Below, piece by piece: positions 27,916 to 35,869 of a stretch of DNA of 64,000 nt. Both the position numbers and the translations under genes were made by a program. The notes under the pieces were generated by a model. It worked only from the letters and a program-made list of their open reading frames with translations, made no database searches and was not told where the DNA came from. Position 1 is the first letter of the stretch, and each line of letters opens with the position of its first letter. Origin of the DNA: Streptomyces ruber (lineage in GTDB: Bacteria; Actinomycetota; Actinomycetes; Streptomycetales; Streptomycetaceae); the NCBI RefSeq assembly GCF_014648075.1, contig NZ_BMQK01000002.1, positions 496,001 through 560,000 of the forward strand. Reading direction: 5' to 3'.

Positions 27916-28148
27916 CCACCGCGGCGCCCACGCCCGCCCACGTCCGGCTGGCCAACGGGATAGCCGCCCAGTTCCGGCACCGGGACCCCGCCACGGCGGC
28001 CGAGGAGATCGCCGCGCACCTCCGGGCGTTCTGGGACCCCCGGATGCGCGCCCTGCTCGTCGCGGACGCCGAGGCCGGCCGCCCCGGCCTCGACCCGCTG
28101 GTCAGGGCGGTGGCGGAGCTCCTGCCACCGCCGCCGCCACGGCCCTGA
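27912..28148 (+). CDS. fdsD: Formate dehydrogenase delta subunit
   Basis: The 78-residue protein has the small FdsD pattern 'VRLANGIAAQFRHRDPATAAEEIAAHLRAFWDPRMRALLVA', in which the HLRAFWDPRMR core is conserved. It is thought to help assemble or stabilise the enzyme. ATG 27912 overlaps the alpha-subunit stop. It ends the operon; the accessory FdsC/FdhD gene expected for sulfuration of the cofactor is not present next to it. Confidence 0.88.
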   Translation: MTTAAPTPAHVRLANGIAAQFRHRDPATAAEEIAAHLRAFWDPRMRALLVADAEAGRPGLDPLVRAVAELLPPPPPRP

Positions 28149-28152
28149 GGCG

Positions 28153-29463
28153 CTACCGCCCGGCGTCCGCCGGCAGCTCCAGGCGCAGCTCGTACCCGCC
28201 CTCCTCGGTGGGGCCCGAGGTCACGGTGCCGCCGAGGAGTTCGGCGCGCTGGCGCAGCCCGACGAGACCGTGGTGGGCGCCGGGCAGCGGCAGCGCCGGG
28301 CGGGTCGGGGCGGTGTTGGTGACGGTGACGCGCACCGTGCCGCCCTCGCGGTGCAGACCGATCGTCGCGGTGGCCCCGGGCGCGTGTTTGCGGACGTTGG
28401 TCAGGGCCTCCTGGACGGTGCGGTAGACGGCGCGCTGGACGGGCGGCGGCAGCGTGCCCGGCAGGTCGGTGTGCAGCTCCGCCTCGATGCCGCTGGTGTC
28501 GACCAGGCGCCGCAGGTCGGCGAGCGACGGCTGCGGGGTGAGCTCGGTGGGGCGGCTGCCCGAGGCGCGCAGCACGCTCACCATGTGCCGCAGCTCCTCC
28601 AGGGTCTGCACGCTGAGGCGCCGGATGGTGGCGGCCGCCTGCCGGGTCCCGTCGTCCTGGGTGCCGACCTGGAGCGCCCCGGCCTGCACGGCGATCAGAC
28701 TCACCTGGTGGGCGACCACGTCGTGCATCTCCCGGGCGAGCTGGGCGCGTTCCCGGGCCAGGACGCTCTGCGCGGTGAGCAGCCGTTCGTGCTCGCGCGC
28801 CTCGGAGATCTCGTCGAGCCGGAGCGACAGTTCCCGTCTGGCCTGGACGAGCTGGCCGAGGAAGACGGGCGCGGTGGCCCACGCCACGGTGTAGGTGAGG
28901 TTGACGACACTGAGGTCCTGCGCCGAGAACCGGTCGGCGTCCAGCTCCCACCACCGCCACGGCAGGAAGTCGCTGATCGCGTACACCACGCCGCAGAGCG
29001 CCAGCAGAACACGGTGGTGGTTGAGCGAGGACAGGGTGTACAGGGCGGCCAGCGGGGCGAACACCGCGTCGGTGAACAGGGCGGAGGGGAGCGTGAGGAC
29101 GAAGGTCGCCAGGGGGAAGCGCCGGCGCAGCGGCAGGACGAAGGCGGCGAGCAGGGCGCAGAGCAGGCCCGGTCCGTAGCCGTGGGGGATGTTGATCCGC
29201 ACGTCCGCGAGCGAGGCGACGAGGGCGGCGGCGTCGACCAGCGGGGCGGGCACGTGCCGGCCGGGCGGGCACCGGGGGAACGCCGGGCGCCGGCCGCCCC
29301 GGGGGACGGCCGTGTCCGCGGGGGGCTCGTCCTGCCCGGCCGTGTCCCGGTCGGCCGTGCCCCGTTCGGTTGTGTCCCGGGCGCCGGCACCGTGCACGGC
29401 TGTGTCGCGGGCGGCCGTGCGCTCCGCGGTCGTGCCGTGGTCCGTCGTGCCCCGGATGCTCAT
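28153..29463 (-). CDS. Sensor histidine kinase (HisKA_3, NarL/DesK type)
   Basis: The 436-residue protein has a low-complexity Thr/Asp/Gly/Arg-rich N-terminus (residues about 1-50), five or so membrane segments (about 70-220), a coiled region, the phospho-acceptor H box 'LAREMHDVVAHQVSLIAVQAGAL' near residue 265 and a C-terminal HATPase ('VYRTVQEALTNVRKHAPGATATIGL...GLVGLRQRAELLGGTVTSGP'). It would respond to membrane signals and phosphorylate a NarL-type regulator, but no response regulator gene adjoins it here. ATG 29463 has GGGGAGG 5 bases upstream. Converges on the formate dehydrogenase operon with a 4-base gap. Confidence 0.88.
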   Translation of the reverse strand: MSIRGTTDHGTTAERTAARDTAVHGAGARDTTERGTADRDTAGQDEPPADTAVPRGGRRPAFPRCPPGRHVPAPLVDAAALVASLADVRINIPHGYGPGLLCALLAAFVLPLRRRFPLATFVLTLPSALFTDAVFAPLAALYTLSSLNHHRVLLALCGVVYAISDFLPWRWWELDADRFSAQDLSVVNLTYTVAWATAPVFLGQLVQARRELSLRLDEISEAREHERLLTAQSVLARERAQLAREMHDVVAHQVSLIAVQAGALQVGTQDDGTRQAAATIRRLSVQTLEELRHMVSVLRASGSRPTELTPQPSLADLRRLVDTSGIEAELHTDLPGTLPPPVQRAVYRTVQEALTNVRKHAPGATATIGLHREGGTVRVTVTNTAPTRPALPLPGAHHGLVGLRQRAELLGGTVTSGPTEEGGYELRLELPADAGR

Positions 29464-29772
29464 GTGTCCTCCCCGTCCCGTACCGGTGCCGGCACCTTGC
29501 GAGTGACTCCCGAGGACAGCACGGTCCCACCCCCGGCGAAGGCCCGCACCGGAAACGGCGCCTCCTCCGTCCCGCGCGCTCCGTTCGCCGCCCGTCCGCC
29601 CCCCGATGCGTACCACGCCGGCGGCCGGGCCCCCGCGCGCCGGGACGGTTTCGCGCCGGGCCGGTGCCACGGGCGACCGGCCGAACGGCCGGGCAGGACC
29701 AGCCGTTCGGCCGGGTGTCCTCGGAAGGTCGCCGGGTGGGACGCACCCCGCTGCCCTCGGGAGCCTTGGGGC
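29464..29772. other. Divergent promoter region, histidine kinase / DUF418
   Basis: This 309-base spacer separates the divergent histidine kinase and DUF418 genes. Repeated GGCCGGGC/GGCCGAAC-type runs occur, but I see no clear -10/-35 pair or operator. Confidence 0.4.
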
Positions 29773-31035
29773 ATGACGCACCACGCATCGCCGGTCGCGC
29801 CGTCGGCGGCGCCCCCCGGGCCGGAGACGGGCCGTGCTCCCTCCGGCGCACCGTCGGCCGACCGGCTGACCGGCATCGACCTGGCTCGCGGCATCGCGGT
29901 CCTCGGGATGTTCTCCGCCCACATCGGACCGGACGTGACGGTCGGCGGACCCGTGGGCTTCCTCCTCGAACTGGCCCGCGGCCGCTCCTCCGCCCTGTTC
30001 GCGGTGCTCGCCGGGTTCTCGCTGGTCGCCCTGACCGGCCGGCCGCAGCCCCGGACGGGACTGGCCGGGCGGCAGGCCAGGGCCCGCGTCGCCGTCCGCG
30101 CCCTCGTGCTGATCCCGCTCGGCTACGTCCTGATCGCCCTCGACACCTCGGTCGACGTGATCCTCGTCTGCTACGGACTGCTGTTCCTCATCGTGCTGCC
30201 GCTGCACCGGCTGCGGGCCGGTACGCTCGCGCTGCTCGCCGTCTCCGGCGCGCTGATCCTGCCCCAGGCCTGGTACGCGATCCGCGCGTCGATGTGGACG
30301 AGCGACTGGGCGGACGCCGTCGTCGCCGTCGACCCGCTGGCCCGCCTCACCGGCACGGACGGCTTCGTGGACCTGCTGTTCACCGGGGGCTATCCGGTCA
30401 TCACCTGGATCCCGTTCGTCCTCGCCGGCATGGCGGTGGCCCGTCTGCTCCTCGACCGGCCCGGCATCCGCACACGACTGGCACTGACCGGCGGCGGGCT
30501 CGCCCTTCTCGGCTACGGCGGTTCATGGCTGGCCCTGCACCTCGCCGGCCCGGGCGCGCTGCGCGTCGTCTCCTCGGCGGCGGACGGTCATCAGGCATCG
30601 GCGGCCTGGTGGTCCGACACCGTGGGCGGAGTGCCCGAGGGCCGGATCCCCCTGGACTGGATGCTGGTGGCCTCGCCGCACAGCCAGACGACCCTGTCCA
30701 TCCTCGGCAACACGGGCACCGCGCTGGTCGTGATCACCGCATGTCTCACCGTGGTCGCCCGGCTGCCGCGCCTCGCCCGCCTGGCCACCCCCGTCATCGC
30801 GGTCGGCAGGACGGCTCTGACCGCGTACGTCCTGCACATCGTCGCCCTGTGGGTCCTGAGCGACGCGTGGTACGTGCCCGCCGTCGAGGACCAGACCATG
30901 GGCGGACTGCCGGCGCTGCTCGCCTTCATGGCGGCGGCCGTGCTGCTGGCGACCTGCTGGACGCACTGCTTCCGACGCGGCCCCCTGGAACACCTGATGC
31001 ACACCACCGGGCGCTGCGCGCAGTACATCAGATGA
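29773..31035 (+). CDS. DUF418 / acyltransferase-like integral membrane protein
   Basis: The 420-residue protein has a Pro/Ser/Ala-rich N-terminus (about 1-30) and about ten membrane segments. It starts its core with 'RLTGIDLARGIAVLGMFSAHIGP', the opening seen in DUF1624/DUF418 (heparan N-acetyltransferase-like) proteins, and ends in a DUF418-like part ('NTGTALVVITACLTVVARLPRLARLATPVIAVGRTALTAYVLHIV'). Related proteins carry acyl groups across or at the membrane, but the substrate is unknown. ATG 29773 follows a GGGAG. A strong terminator lies after it. Confidence 0.8.
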   Translation: MTHHASPVAPSAAPPGPETGRAPSGAPSADRLTGIDLARGIAVLGMFSAHIGPDVTVGGPVGFLLELARGRSSALFAVLAGFSLVALTGRPQPRTGLAGRQARARVAVRALVLIPLGYVLIALDTSVDVILVCYGLLFLIVLPLHRLRAGTLALLAVSGALILPQAWYAIRASMWTSDWADAVVAVDPLARLTGTDGFVDLLFTGGYPVITWIPFVLAGMAVARLLLDRPGIRTRLALTGGGLALLGYGGSWLALHLAGPGALRVVSSAADGHQASAAWWSDTVGGVPEGRIPLDWMLVASPHSQTTLSILGNTGTALVVITACLTVVARLPRLARLATPVIAVGRTALTAYVLHIVALWVLSDAWYVPAVEDQTMGGLPALLAFMAAAVLLATCWTHCFRRGPLEHLMHTTGRCAQYIR

Positions 31036-31117
31036 CGACGATTCCAAGGAGAGCGTTGGTCCGCTCTCTCTCGGGACGGAGCCGGGCATGGCGTGGTCCG
31101 GGCTTCGAACCCCCCAG

Positions 31118-31153
31118 GGCGGAGGCCGGCCATGGCGTGGGCCGGCCTCCGCC
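31118..31153. terminator. Bidirectional terminator hairpin
   Basis: Perfect 14-bp inverted repeat (left arm from 31118, right arm ending 31153) with an 8-base loop ATGGCGTG. It lies between the convergent DUF418 and Spo0M genes. No T-run, as usual in Streptomyces. Confidence 0.8.
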
Positions 31154-31171
31154 TTCGCGTACCGCGCCGGC

Positions 31172-32179
31172 TCAGCCTTCCTCGTCCTCGTCGCCCTCGA
31201 AGAAGTCGCCGACCTCGTCGACGACTTCGGCCGCGACCATGCCGCCGACGACGCCGACCGCGAGTCCGGCCGCGCCCGCCGCGACGGCGGTGCCCATGCC
31301 GGGGCCGGAACGGTGCCCGTCGTGGTGCTCGTCGTGCTTGTACTCGTGACCGCCATGACCGCCGTACGGGTCGCCGTGCCCGTACGCGGCGTGCGAGCCG
31401 TAGGACGCGCGGTGCTCGACGAGCTGCCGCACCCAGGCGTCGACGGTGCCGTTCCAGTCCTGGTGCGCGACCCCGTCGTGGGAGACGGTGAACCGGGTCA
31501 GCGCGTCGTGGCCCGGGGTGAGGAACCCGCCCCGCTTGTCGGCCTCCAGGACGACGTCCATACCGCCCGGGTGGGCCAGGAAGGACACCTCGATCTCGTT
31601 CACCTGGTGCGCGTAGGCGGGCGACGGGGTGAGTTCGATCTCCTGGTAGAAGGGCAGCTGCTGGCCGGTGCCGCCGATGTGCCCGTACTCCAGGTCGGCC
31701 GACCTGAAACCGAAGCCGAGCGAGCCGAAGGCCTCCAGGACGGCCTCCTGCACCGGGAGCGGGGCGACGTTCAGCTGGTCCAGGTCGCCCTTGTCCTTCG
31801 CACCGGCGACGGCCAGCTCGGTGCGCACCCCGAGCACGATGCCCAGGGCCTGCCCGTACAGCTCCGTGATCGGCGTCTCCCAGGGCAGGGTGACGCTGAA
31901 CGGGACGCTGTGCTCCGCGCCCTCGGCGAGCCGGAAGCCGCCGCCGACGGTGAACCGCTCGAAGACGGCGACGCCCTCGCTCTCACCGTCCTCGTGCTCG
32001 GCCTCGACGCGGGCCACCAGTTCCAGCGTGATGTGCTCGATGTCGAAGTCGGCGCTGCCACCCTTGAGGTGGACCTGGCCGGTCAGCGCGCCGCCGGGCC
32101 GGACGGCCCCGGGGGCGAGAACCGTGTCGACCGTGGGGCCGCCCACGCCGAGCGAGCCGAGCAGTCGTTTGAACACCAT
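31172..32179 (-). CDS. Spo0M-family sporulation control protein
   Basis: The 335-residue protein has an arrestin-like Spo0M domain at about 1-250: 'MVFKRLLGSLGVGGPTVDTVLAPGAVRPGGALTGQVHLKGG', 'IEHITLELVARVE', 'VPFSVTLPWETPITEL' and 'FLTPGHDALTRFTVSHD'. It is followed by a His/Gly-rich segment ('GHGDPYGGHGGHEYKHDEHHDGH') and a hydrophobic stretch with an acidic end ('FFEGDEDEEG'). In Bacillus Spo0M links sporulation and cell-shape control. ATG 32179 was chosen because an AAGGAG lies 11 bases upstream; the GTG at 32191 overlaps that site. Confidence 0.9.
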   Translation of the reverse strand: MVFKRLLGSLGVGGPTVDTVLAPGAVRPGGALTGQVHLKGGSADFDIEHITLELVARVEAEHEDGESEGVAVFERFTVGGGFRLAEGAEHSVPFSVTLPWETPITELYGQALGIVLGVRTELAVAGAKDKGDLDQLNVAPLPVQEAVLEAFGSLGFGFRSADLEYGHIGGTGQQLPFYQEIELTPSPAYAHQVNEIEVSFLAHPGGMDVVLEADKRGGFLTPGHDALTRFTVSHDGVAHQDWNGTVDAWVRQLVEHRASYGSHAAYGHGDPYGGHGGHEYKHDEHHDGHRSGPGMGTAVAAGAAGLAVGVVGGMVAAEVVDEVGDFFEGDEDEEG

Positions 32180-32274
32180 CGTGGCGTCCACTCCTTATAC
32201 GTGCGTGTGGTTCAAGAGGATGATGCCGCACACCCCTGGTCAGGCGTGCGGCATCACCGGGGTGCGCCTGTCGG

Positions 32275-32493
32275 CTACTTGGCCGCGTCCAGCGCCGCGA
32301 GCGCCTGGGCCCAGCGGACGAACTTCAGCTCCGCGAGGTCCGCCACGGTCTTCACCCCGAAGGCCTCCTCCAGCAGCTCGCCGTCACGCTCGGAGACCCC
32401 CTTGAGCGCCGCCACCGGGGCGCCCAGAATCTCGGGCAGGCTCTTGTCGGCCCATGCCTTGTCCAGCACCTTGTCCAGGTCGATCGCAGCCAT
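32275..32493 (-). CDS. Small helical protein next to Spo0M
   Basis: A 72-residue acidic, helical protein: MAAIDLDKVLDKAWADKSLP, then a segment 'PVAALKGVSERDGELLEEAFGVKTVADLAEL' that resembles a helix-hairpin-helix-like fold in which 'L...GVKTVADLA' is a turn of the DNA/protein-binding type. No membrane segment. ATG 32493 follows GGAGACGAG. It is upstream of the Spo0M gene on the same strand with a 95-base gap, suggesting a shared role; function unknown. Confidence 0.75.
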   Translation of the reverse strand: MAAIDLDKVLDKAWADKSLPEILGAPVAALKGVSERDGELLEEAFGVKTVADLAELKFVRWAQALAALDAAK

Positions 32494-32944
32494 GTCTCTC
32501 GTCTCCAAAGAGGGAAGGCCCTGCTCCGGGGCGGGCCCTTCTACAAACGAGTAGAAGCATAGGCATGCCGAAGGCCCCCGGGCGCGCGGTCCGCGCGTGC
32601 ACGAAGGGAAAGGCCGAAAACGCCCCCTTGCGACGACCGAAGAGCCACCCTCGCCGACCCGCGCGCGGCGGTGACGGGAGGGTGGCGGGGAGGTCCGGGC
32701 GGTGCGGCTCGGGTGACGCGGTCCGGACGGAGCGGCCCGGGGAGTGGTGCGGGAGTGGAGCGGTTCGGACGACGGCACGGGCCACAAGTGGCGCGTGGCG
32801 CATGCGGGTTGGCCCGTGCGGCGCGAGGCGGGGGTGTGGGCGGTGACCCGGAGGAGCGGCCGGGTGGGTGTGTTCGGGCGGACGAGGGACCCGGCTCGGG
32901 TGGTGGCCCGGGGCGAGTGGACCGGAGCGGGGAGGGGCGTCGGG
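32494..32944. other. Gene-free spacer between kinase and small helical gene
   Basis: This 451-base stretch is upstream of the 72-residue gene and downstream of the kinase stop. It is GC-rich apart from a short AT-richer patch near 32545-32570 (AACGAGTAGAAGCATAGG) that could hold the promoter of the small gene. I see no convincing gene. Confidence 0.5.
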
Positions 32945-34408
32945 TCACGCCTCGTTCTCGTCCGGTTCCTCCTCGTCCGGCTCTTCTTCGTCCGGCTCGT
33001 TCTCGTCCTGCCGTTCCCGCGCCTTCCGTTCCTTCTCCCGCTCCTCCTTGGCGGTCTCCGTCTGCGCCGGGGAGCCGCCCGGCGCCGTCTCCGGAGTCGT
33101 GGCGGGCGTGCCGGCGGCCGAGGGGGTCTGTTCCGGTGCCGGAACGGAGCCGGTGCCGGAATCCGCGCCGGTGCCGGAATCGGTGCCGGTGCCGGTGCCG
33201 GTGTCCGAGTCCGTGGCGGGGGCGGACGGGGACGCGGAGGAAGTGGAGGAGGAACTGGTCGGCGAGCCGCTCGGGCCGGGTGTCTCCGCGGCGCTCTCCT
33301 CGGACGAGAACAGGGCCATGCCGAGGAACACCGCGGCCACGAAGAGCGCCGCGCCGGCGACGGCGGCCACCACGCGGGGCCGGCTCGTGACGAACGCGCG
33401 CACCCCGCCGGACCGCTGTACGCCGCGCGTCCCGCCCGAGCGGCTCCTGGTCCCGGTGGCCGTCGGCAGCTTGTAGGTGGTCGGGGGACCGGTCTCGCCC
33501 ATCGGGGCGGGACCCGGTACGGAGGCGGCCGCCGGAGCGGCCATGGGCGACGTCATGGGGGCGGCCATCGGAGCGGCGGCCGGCAACGGCTCGGCGTGCC
33601 CCTGCCAGGAGCCCGCCGCGAACCACTCGGCCGCCTGTTCGGCCGTAGGCCGGTCCTGCGGCTGCTTGTCGAGCAGACCGAGGAGGAAGTTCTCGAAGGC
33701 GGGCGGCAGCACGGCGCCCAGTTCGCGGGGCGGTACGGGAGCGGCGTCCAGGTGCTGGTGGAGGATGCCGACCGCGCTGTCCGCCTCGAAGGGCGGGCGG
33801 CCGGTGAGGAGCTGGTAGAGCACGCAGCCCAGCGAGTACACGTCGGAGGCCGGTCCCGCGGTCTCGCCCAGGGCGCGCTCGGGCGCGATGTACAGGCTGG
33901 TGCCGACGATGTGCCCGGTCGCGGTCAGCGCGGCACCCGGGTCGTCCAGGAACCGGGCGATGCCGAAGTCCCCGATCTTGCAGGTGCCGTGGGCGTCCAG
34001 CAGCAGGTTGGCGGGCTTGATGTCCCGGTGGACGATGCCCTGCCGGTGGGCGGCGGCGAGCCCGGCGGCCGCCTCGGCGGCGATACGGGCCACCCGCTCG
34101 GCGGGCAGCGTCCCGGAGTCGGCGAGGAGGCGGGCGAGGCTGTCCCCGTCGACCAGCTCCATCACCAGGTAGAGGCGGTCCTCCTGCTCGCCGAAGTCCA
34201 GGACGCCGACCACGTTGGGGTGGTTGAGCCGTCCGGCGGTCTGCGCCTCGAGACGGAAGCGTGAGGCCGCGGTGGCGTCGGCGCCCTGGTTGAGCAGGAG
34301 CTTGACCGCCACCGCCCTGCCGAGGGTCTCGTCGTAGGCCCGCCAGACCTCGCCCATCGCGCCTCGACCGATCGGATCGTGCAGCTGGTAACGGCCGGCT
34401 ATCAGCAC
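32945..34408 (-). CDS. Membrane-anchored Ser/Thr protein kinase (PknB-like kinase domain)
   Basis: The 487-residue protein has an N-terminal kinase (glycine loop 'IGRGAMGEV' 13-21, Lys36, 'HRDIKPANLLL' with Asp129, 'DFG' 147-149, 'GTSLYIAPE' activation segment), then a linker rich in Ala/Pro/Met, one membrane segment near 346-367, and a Ser/Thr/Gly-rich extracellular tail ending in a strongly acidic run of Glu/Asp repeats. It lacks PASTA domains. The start is a GTG at 34408. It would phosphorylate cytosolic targets in response to an unknown outside cue. Confidence 0.92.
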   Translation of the reverse strand: MLIAGRYQLHDPIGRGAMGEVWRAYDETLGRAVAVKLLLNQGADATAASRFRLEAQTAGRLNHPNVVGVLDFGEQEDRLYLVMELVDGDSLARLLADSGTLPAERVARIAAEAAAGLAAAHRQGIVHRDIKPANLLLDAHGTCKIGDFGIARFLDDPGAALTATGHIVGTSLYIAPERALGETAGPASDVYSLGCVLYQLLTGRPPFEADSAVGILHQHLDAAPVPPRELGAVLPPAFENFLLGLLDKQPQDRPTAEQAAEWFAAGSWQGHAEPLPAAAPMAAPMTSPMAAPAAASVPGPAPMGETGPPTTYKLPTATGTRSRSGGTRGVQRSGGVRAFVTSRPRVVAAVAGAALFVAAVFLGMALFSSEESAAETPGPSGSPTSSSSTSSASPSAPATDSDTGTGTGTDSGTGADSGTGSVPAPEQTPSAAGTPATTPETAPGGSPAQTETAKEEREKERKARERQDENEPDEEEPDEEEPDENEA

Positions 34409-34924
34409 CTGTGTTCATCCTCATGCCACAAGACCAATTCGTCTGCCGCAGGCGTGACGCACCTCGTGGGGACGGTGACGGTGGGGATGCCGCAGCCTCA
34501 CCAGCCTACCCGTGTCCCAGTGGTCACAGATCAGCCGTACCGCGCGGCTCCGCTCGGGCCCCTGCCGGCCGTGCGGCGGCAACGGCCGCAGCGGTCGTGA
34601 CCTTCGCGACCTCCGCAACGGGATGACGATATGAAAAACGCCTGTCGGCCGGTGACGGTGAACGGGTGACCCGAAAGAGGTAATCGCGGATTCCGTACAA
34701 TGGCGGCGCGCGGTCACTCGAAGCCGGTGACGCGCCGGGTGGTCACCGGCAGAGGGGTACCGGGAAAACGGCGACAGTACACGGAGACGGCGGCCGCTTT
34801 CTTGCCGGGAGACCGACGGTGCGTATGTTCTATTGCTCATATGCCGGTGTGCCTGTCAGATTGCGGATCTCCCGGCGGCAGAAGCCGGGTTCGACATTCC
34901 TCGGTACGGCTTTCGGAGGCCACC
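34409..34924. other. Divergent promoter region, kinase / secreted protein
   Basis: A 516-base spacer. GTACAAT at about 34696 could provide a -10 for the secreted protein gene or a transcript to its left, and ATATGAAAAACG at 34630 is relatively AT-rich. No intact gene is convincing. Repeated GGTGAC/GGTGAA units at 34655-34670 may be regulatory. Confidence 0.4.
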
Positions 34925-35362
34925 ATGAATCGCACACTGCACCGGATGCTCGGCGTCCTGCTCGGCACCGCGGCACTGACCGCCGGCGCCCTGGCCGGTA
35001 CCGCCCAGGCGGGCGGCACGTCCCACACCGGGCCCGCTCCGCTGACGGTGAAGGCCTACCAGGCCAAGGCCCAGCTGCTGTCCCGCGAGCTGTCGGGCCA
35101 CCGCCTGGACGTGCACCGGGCCGACGACGGCGCCCCGGTCCCCGGGCTCCTCGTGGTGTTCACGACCTCGGGCAGCCAGGAATACCTCTGCCGGGCCTAC
35201 ACCGACCTCAACGGCACCGCCGAATGTGACGCGCACCTTCCCTCCGACCTGGAGGTGCCCAATGCCCTGGCGAACGGTTACGAGGCCCGCTTCGGCGGCA
35301 ACGGCACGTACGCCCCCATTGACGCGAACGGCACCTACGGCGTTTCCCTCGGCGACATCTGA
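34925..35362 (+). CDS. Small secreted protein, Ig-like fold likely
   Basis: The 145-residue product has a clean signal peptide (about 1-29, 'MNRTLHRMLGVLLGTAALTA' ending near AQA-GG) and a mature part of beta character: 'LTVKAYQAKAQLLSRELSGHRLDVHRADDGAPVPGLLVVFTTSGSQEYLCRAYTDLNGTAECDAHLPS...'. The pattern resembles bacterial Ig-like (transthyretin-like) small domains; two Cys suggest a disulfide. ATG 34925 has GGAGG 5 bases upstream. A terminator hairpin follows. Exact function unknown. Confidence 0.75.
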   Translation: MNRTLHRMLGVLLGTAALTAGALAGTAQAGGTSHTGPAPLTVKAYQAKAQLLSRELSGHRLDVHRADDGAPVPGLLVVFTTSGSQEYLCRAYTDLNGTAECDAHLPSDLEVPNALANGYEARFGGNGTYAPIDANGTYGVSLGDI

Positions 35363-35423
35363 CCGCCGGCGGCCCGCGGAAGTCACCGGTTGAACGGACG
35401 CGGCCGCCGCACCGCGGAGCATC

Positions 35424-35451
35424 CCCGCCTCCGGCCCTGATCGGAGGCGGG
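35424..35451. terminator. Terminator hairpin after the secreted protein gene
   Basis: Perfect 10-bp arms CCCGCCTCCG / CGGAGGCGGG with an 8-base loop, 62 bases after the secreted protein stop; arms extend further with one mismatch. Confidence 0.7.
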
Positions 35452-35869
35452 AATGCACCGACAAAAAATGGATATCGGAGCAGCCGATGAAAGGGCAAGT
35501 CGCCGATTCGGGTAAGCGGCGGGCCCGTGATGACGCCGGCGCCGCGTACCGGGCGGTGAGGACCGCCACACGGTGCCCCTCGACCGCCCGTCACACGTTG
35601 TCCGACCGACAGGTGCCGCCCATACGGGGGCATCGGTTCTCCTCGGTCGTGCACCCCCGGACGTGCCCGGACGTGGGCCCCGGTTCACTGCAGACCCCGG
35701 GCGGAGCCGACGCGTGCACACCGCCCCGGCCGGCAGCGCCGCCCCGATGCCGGAGCACTCCGGTACACCGGAGCGGGTGGCGCACCTGCACCAGGCCATC
35801 GGGACACCACCGCGGCGGGCGTCCTCCCCCGCGACGTCGGCGGCACCGCCCGCCCGGTTCACCGCCCGG
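35452..35869. other. Gene-free spacer before the GntR gene
   Basis: About 420 bases between the terminator and the end of the minus-strand GntR gene. It has lower third-position bias than neighbouring genes, and no reading frame looks like a protein. Nothing certain is seen. Confidence 0.5.

Noticed and set aside
31100..31115. T-loop-like TTCGAAC suggesting a tRNA
   Set aside because: Flanking bases do not form a T stem or acceptor stem, and the region is explained by the adjacent terminator.
34755..34762. GGGTAC as a further sigma-B -10 element
   Set aside because: No GNNTN element at 14-16 bases upstream.
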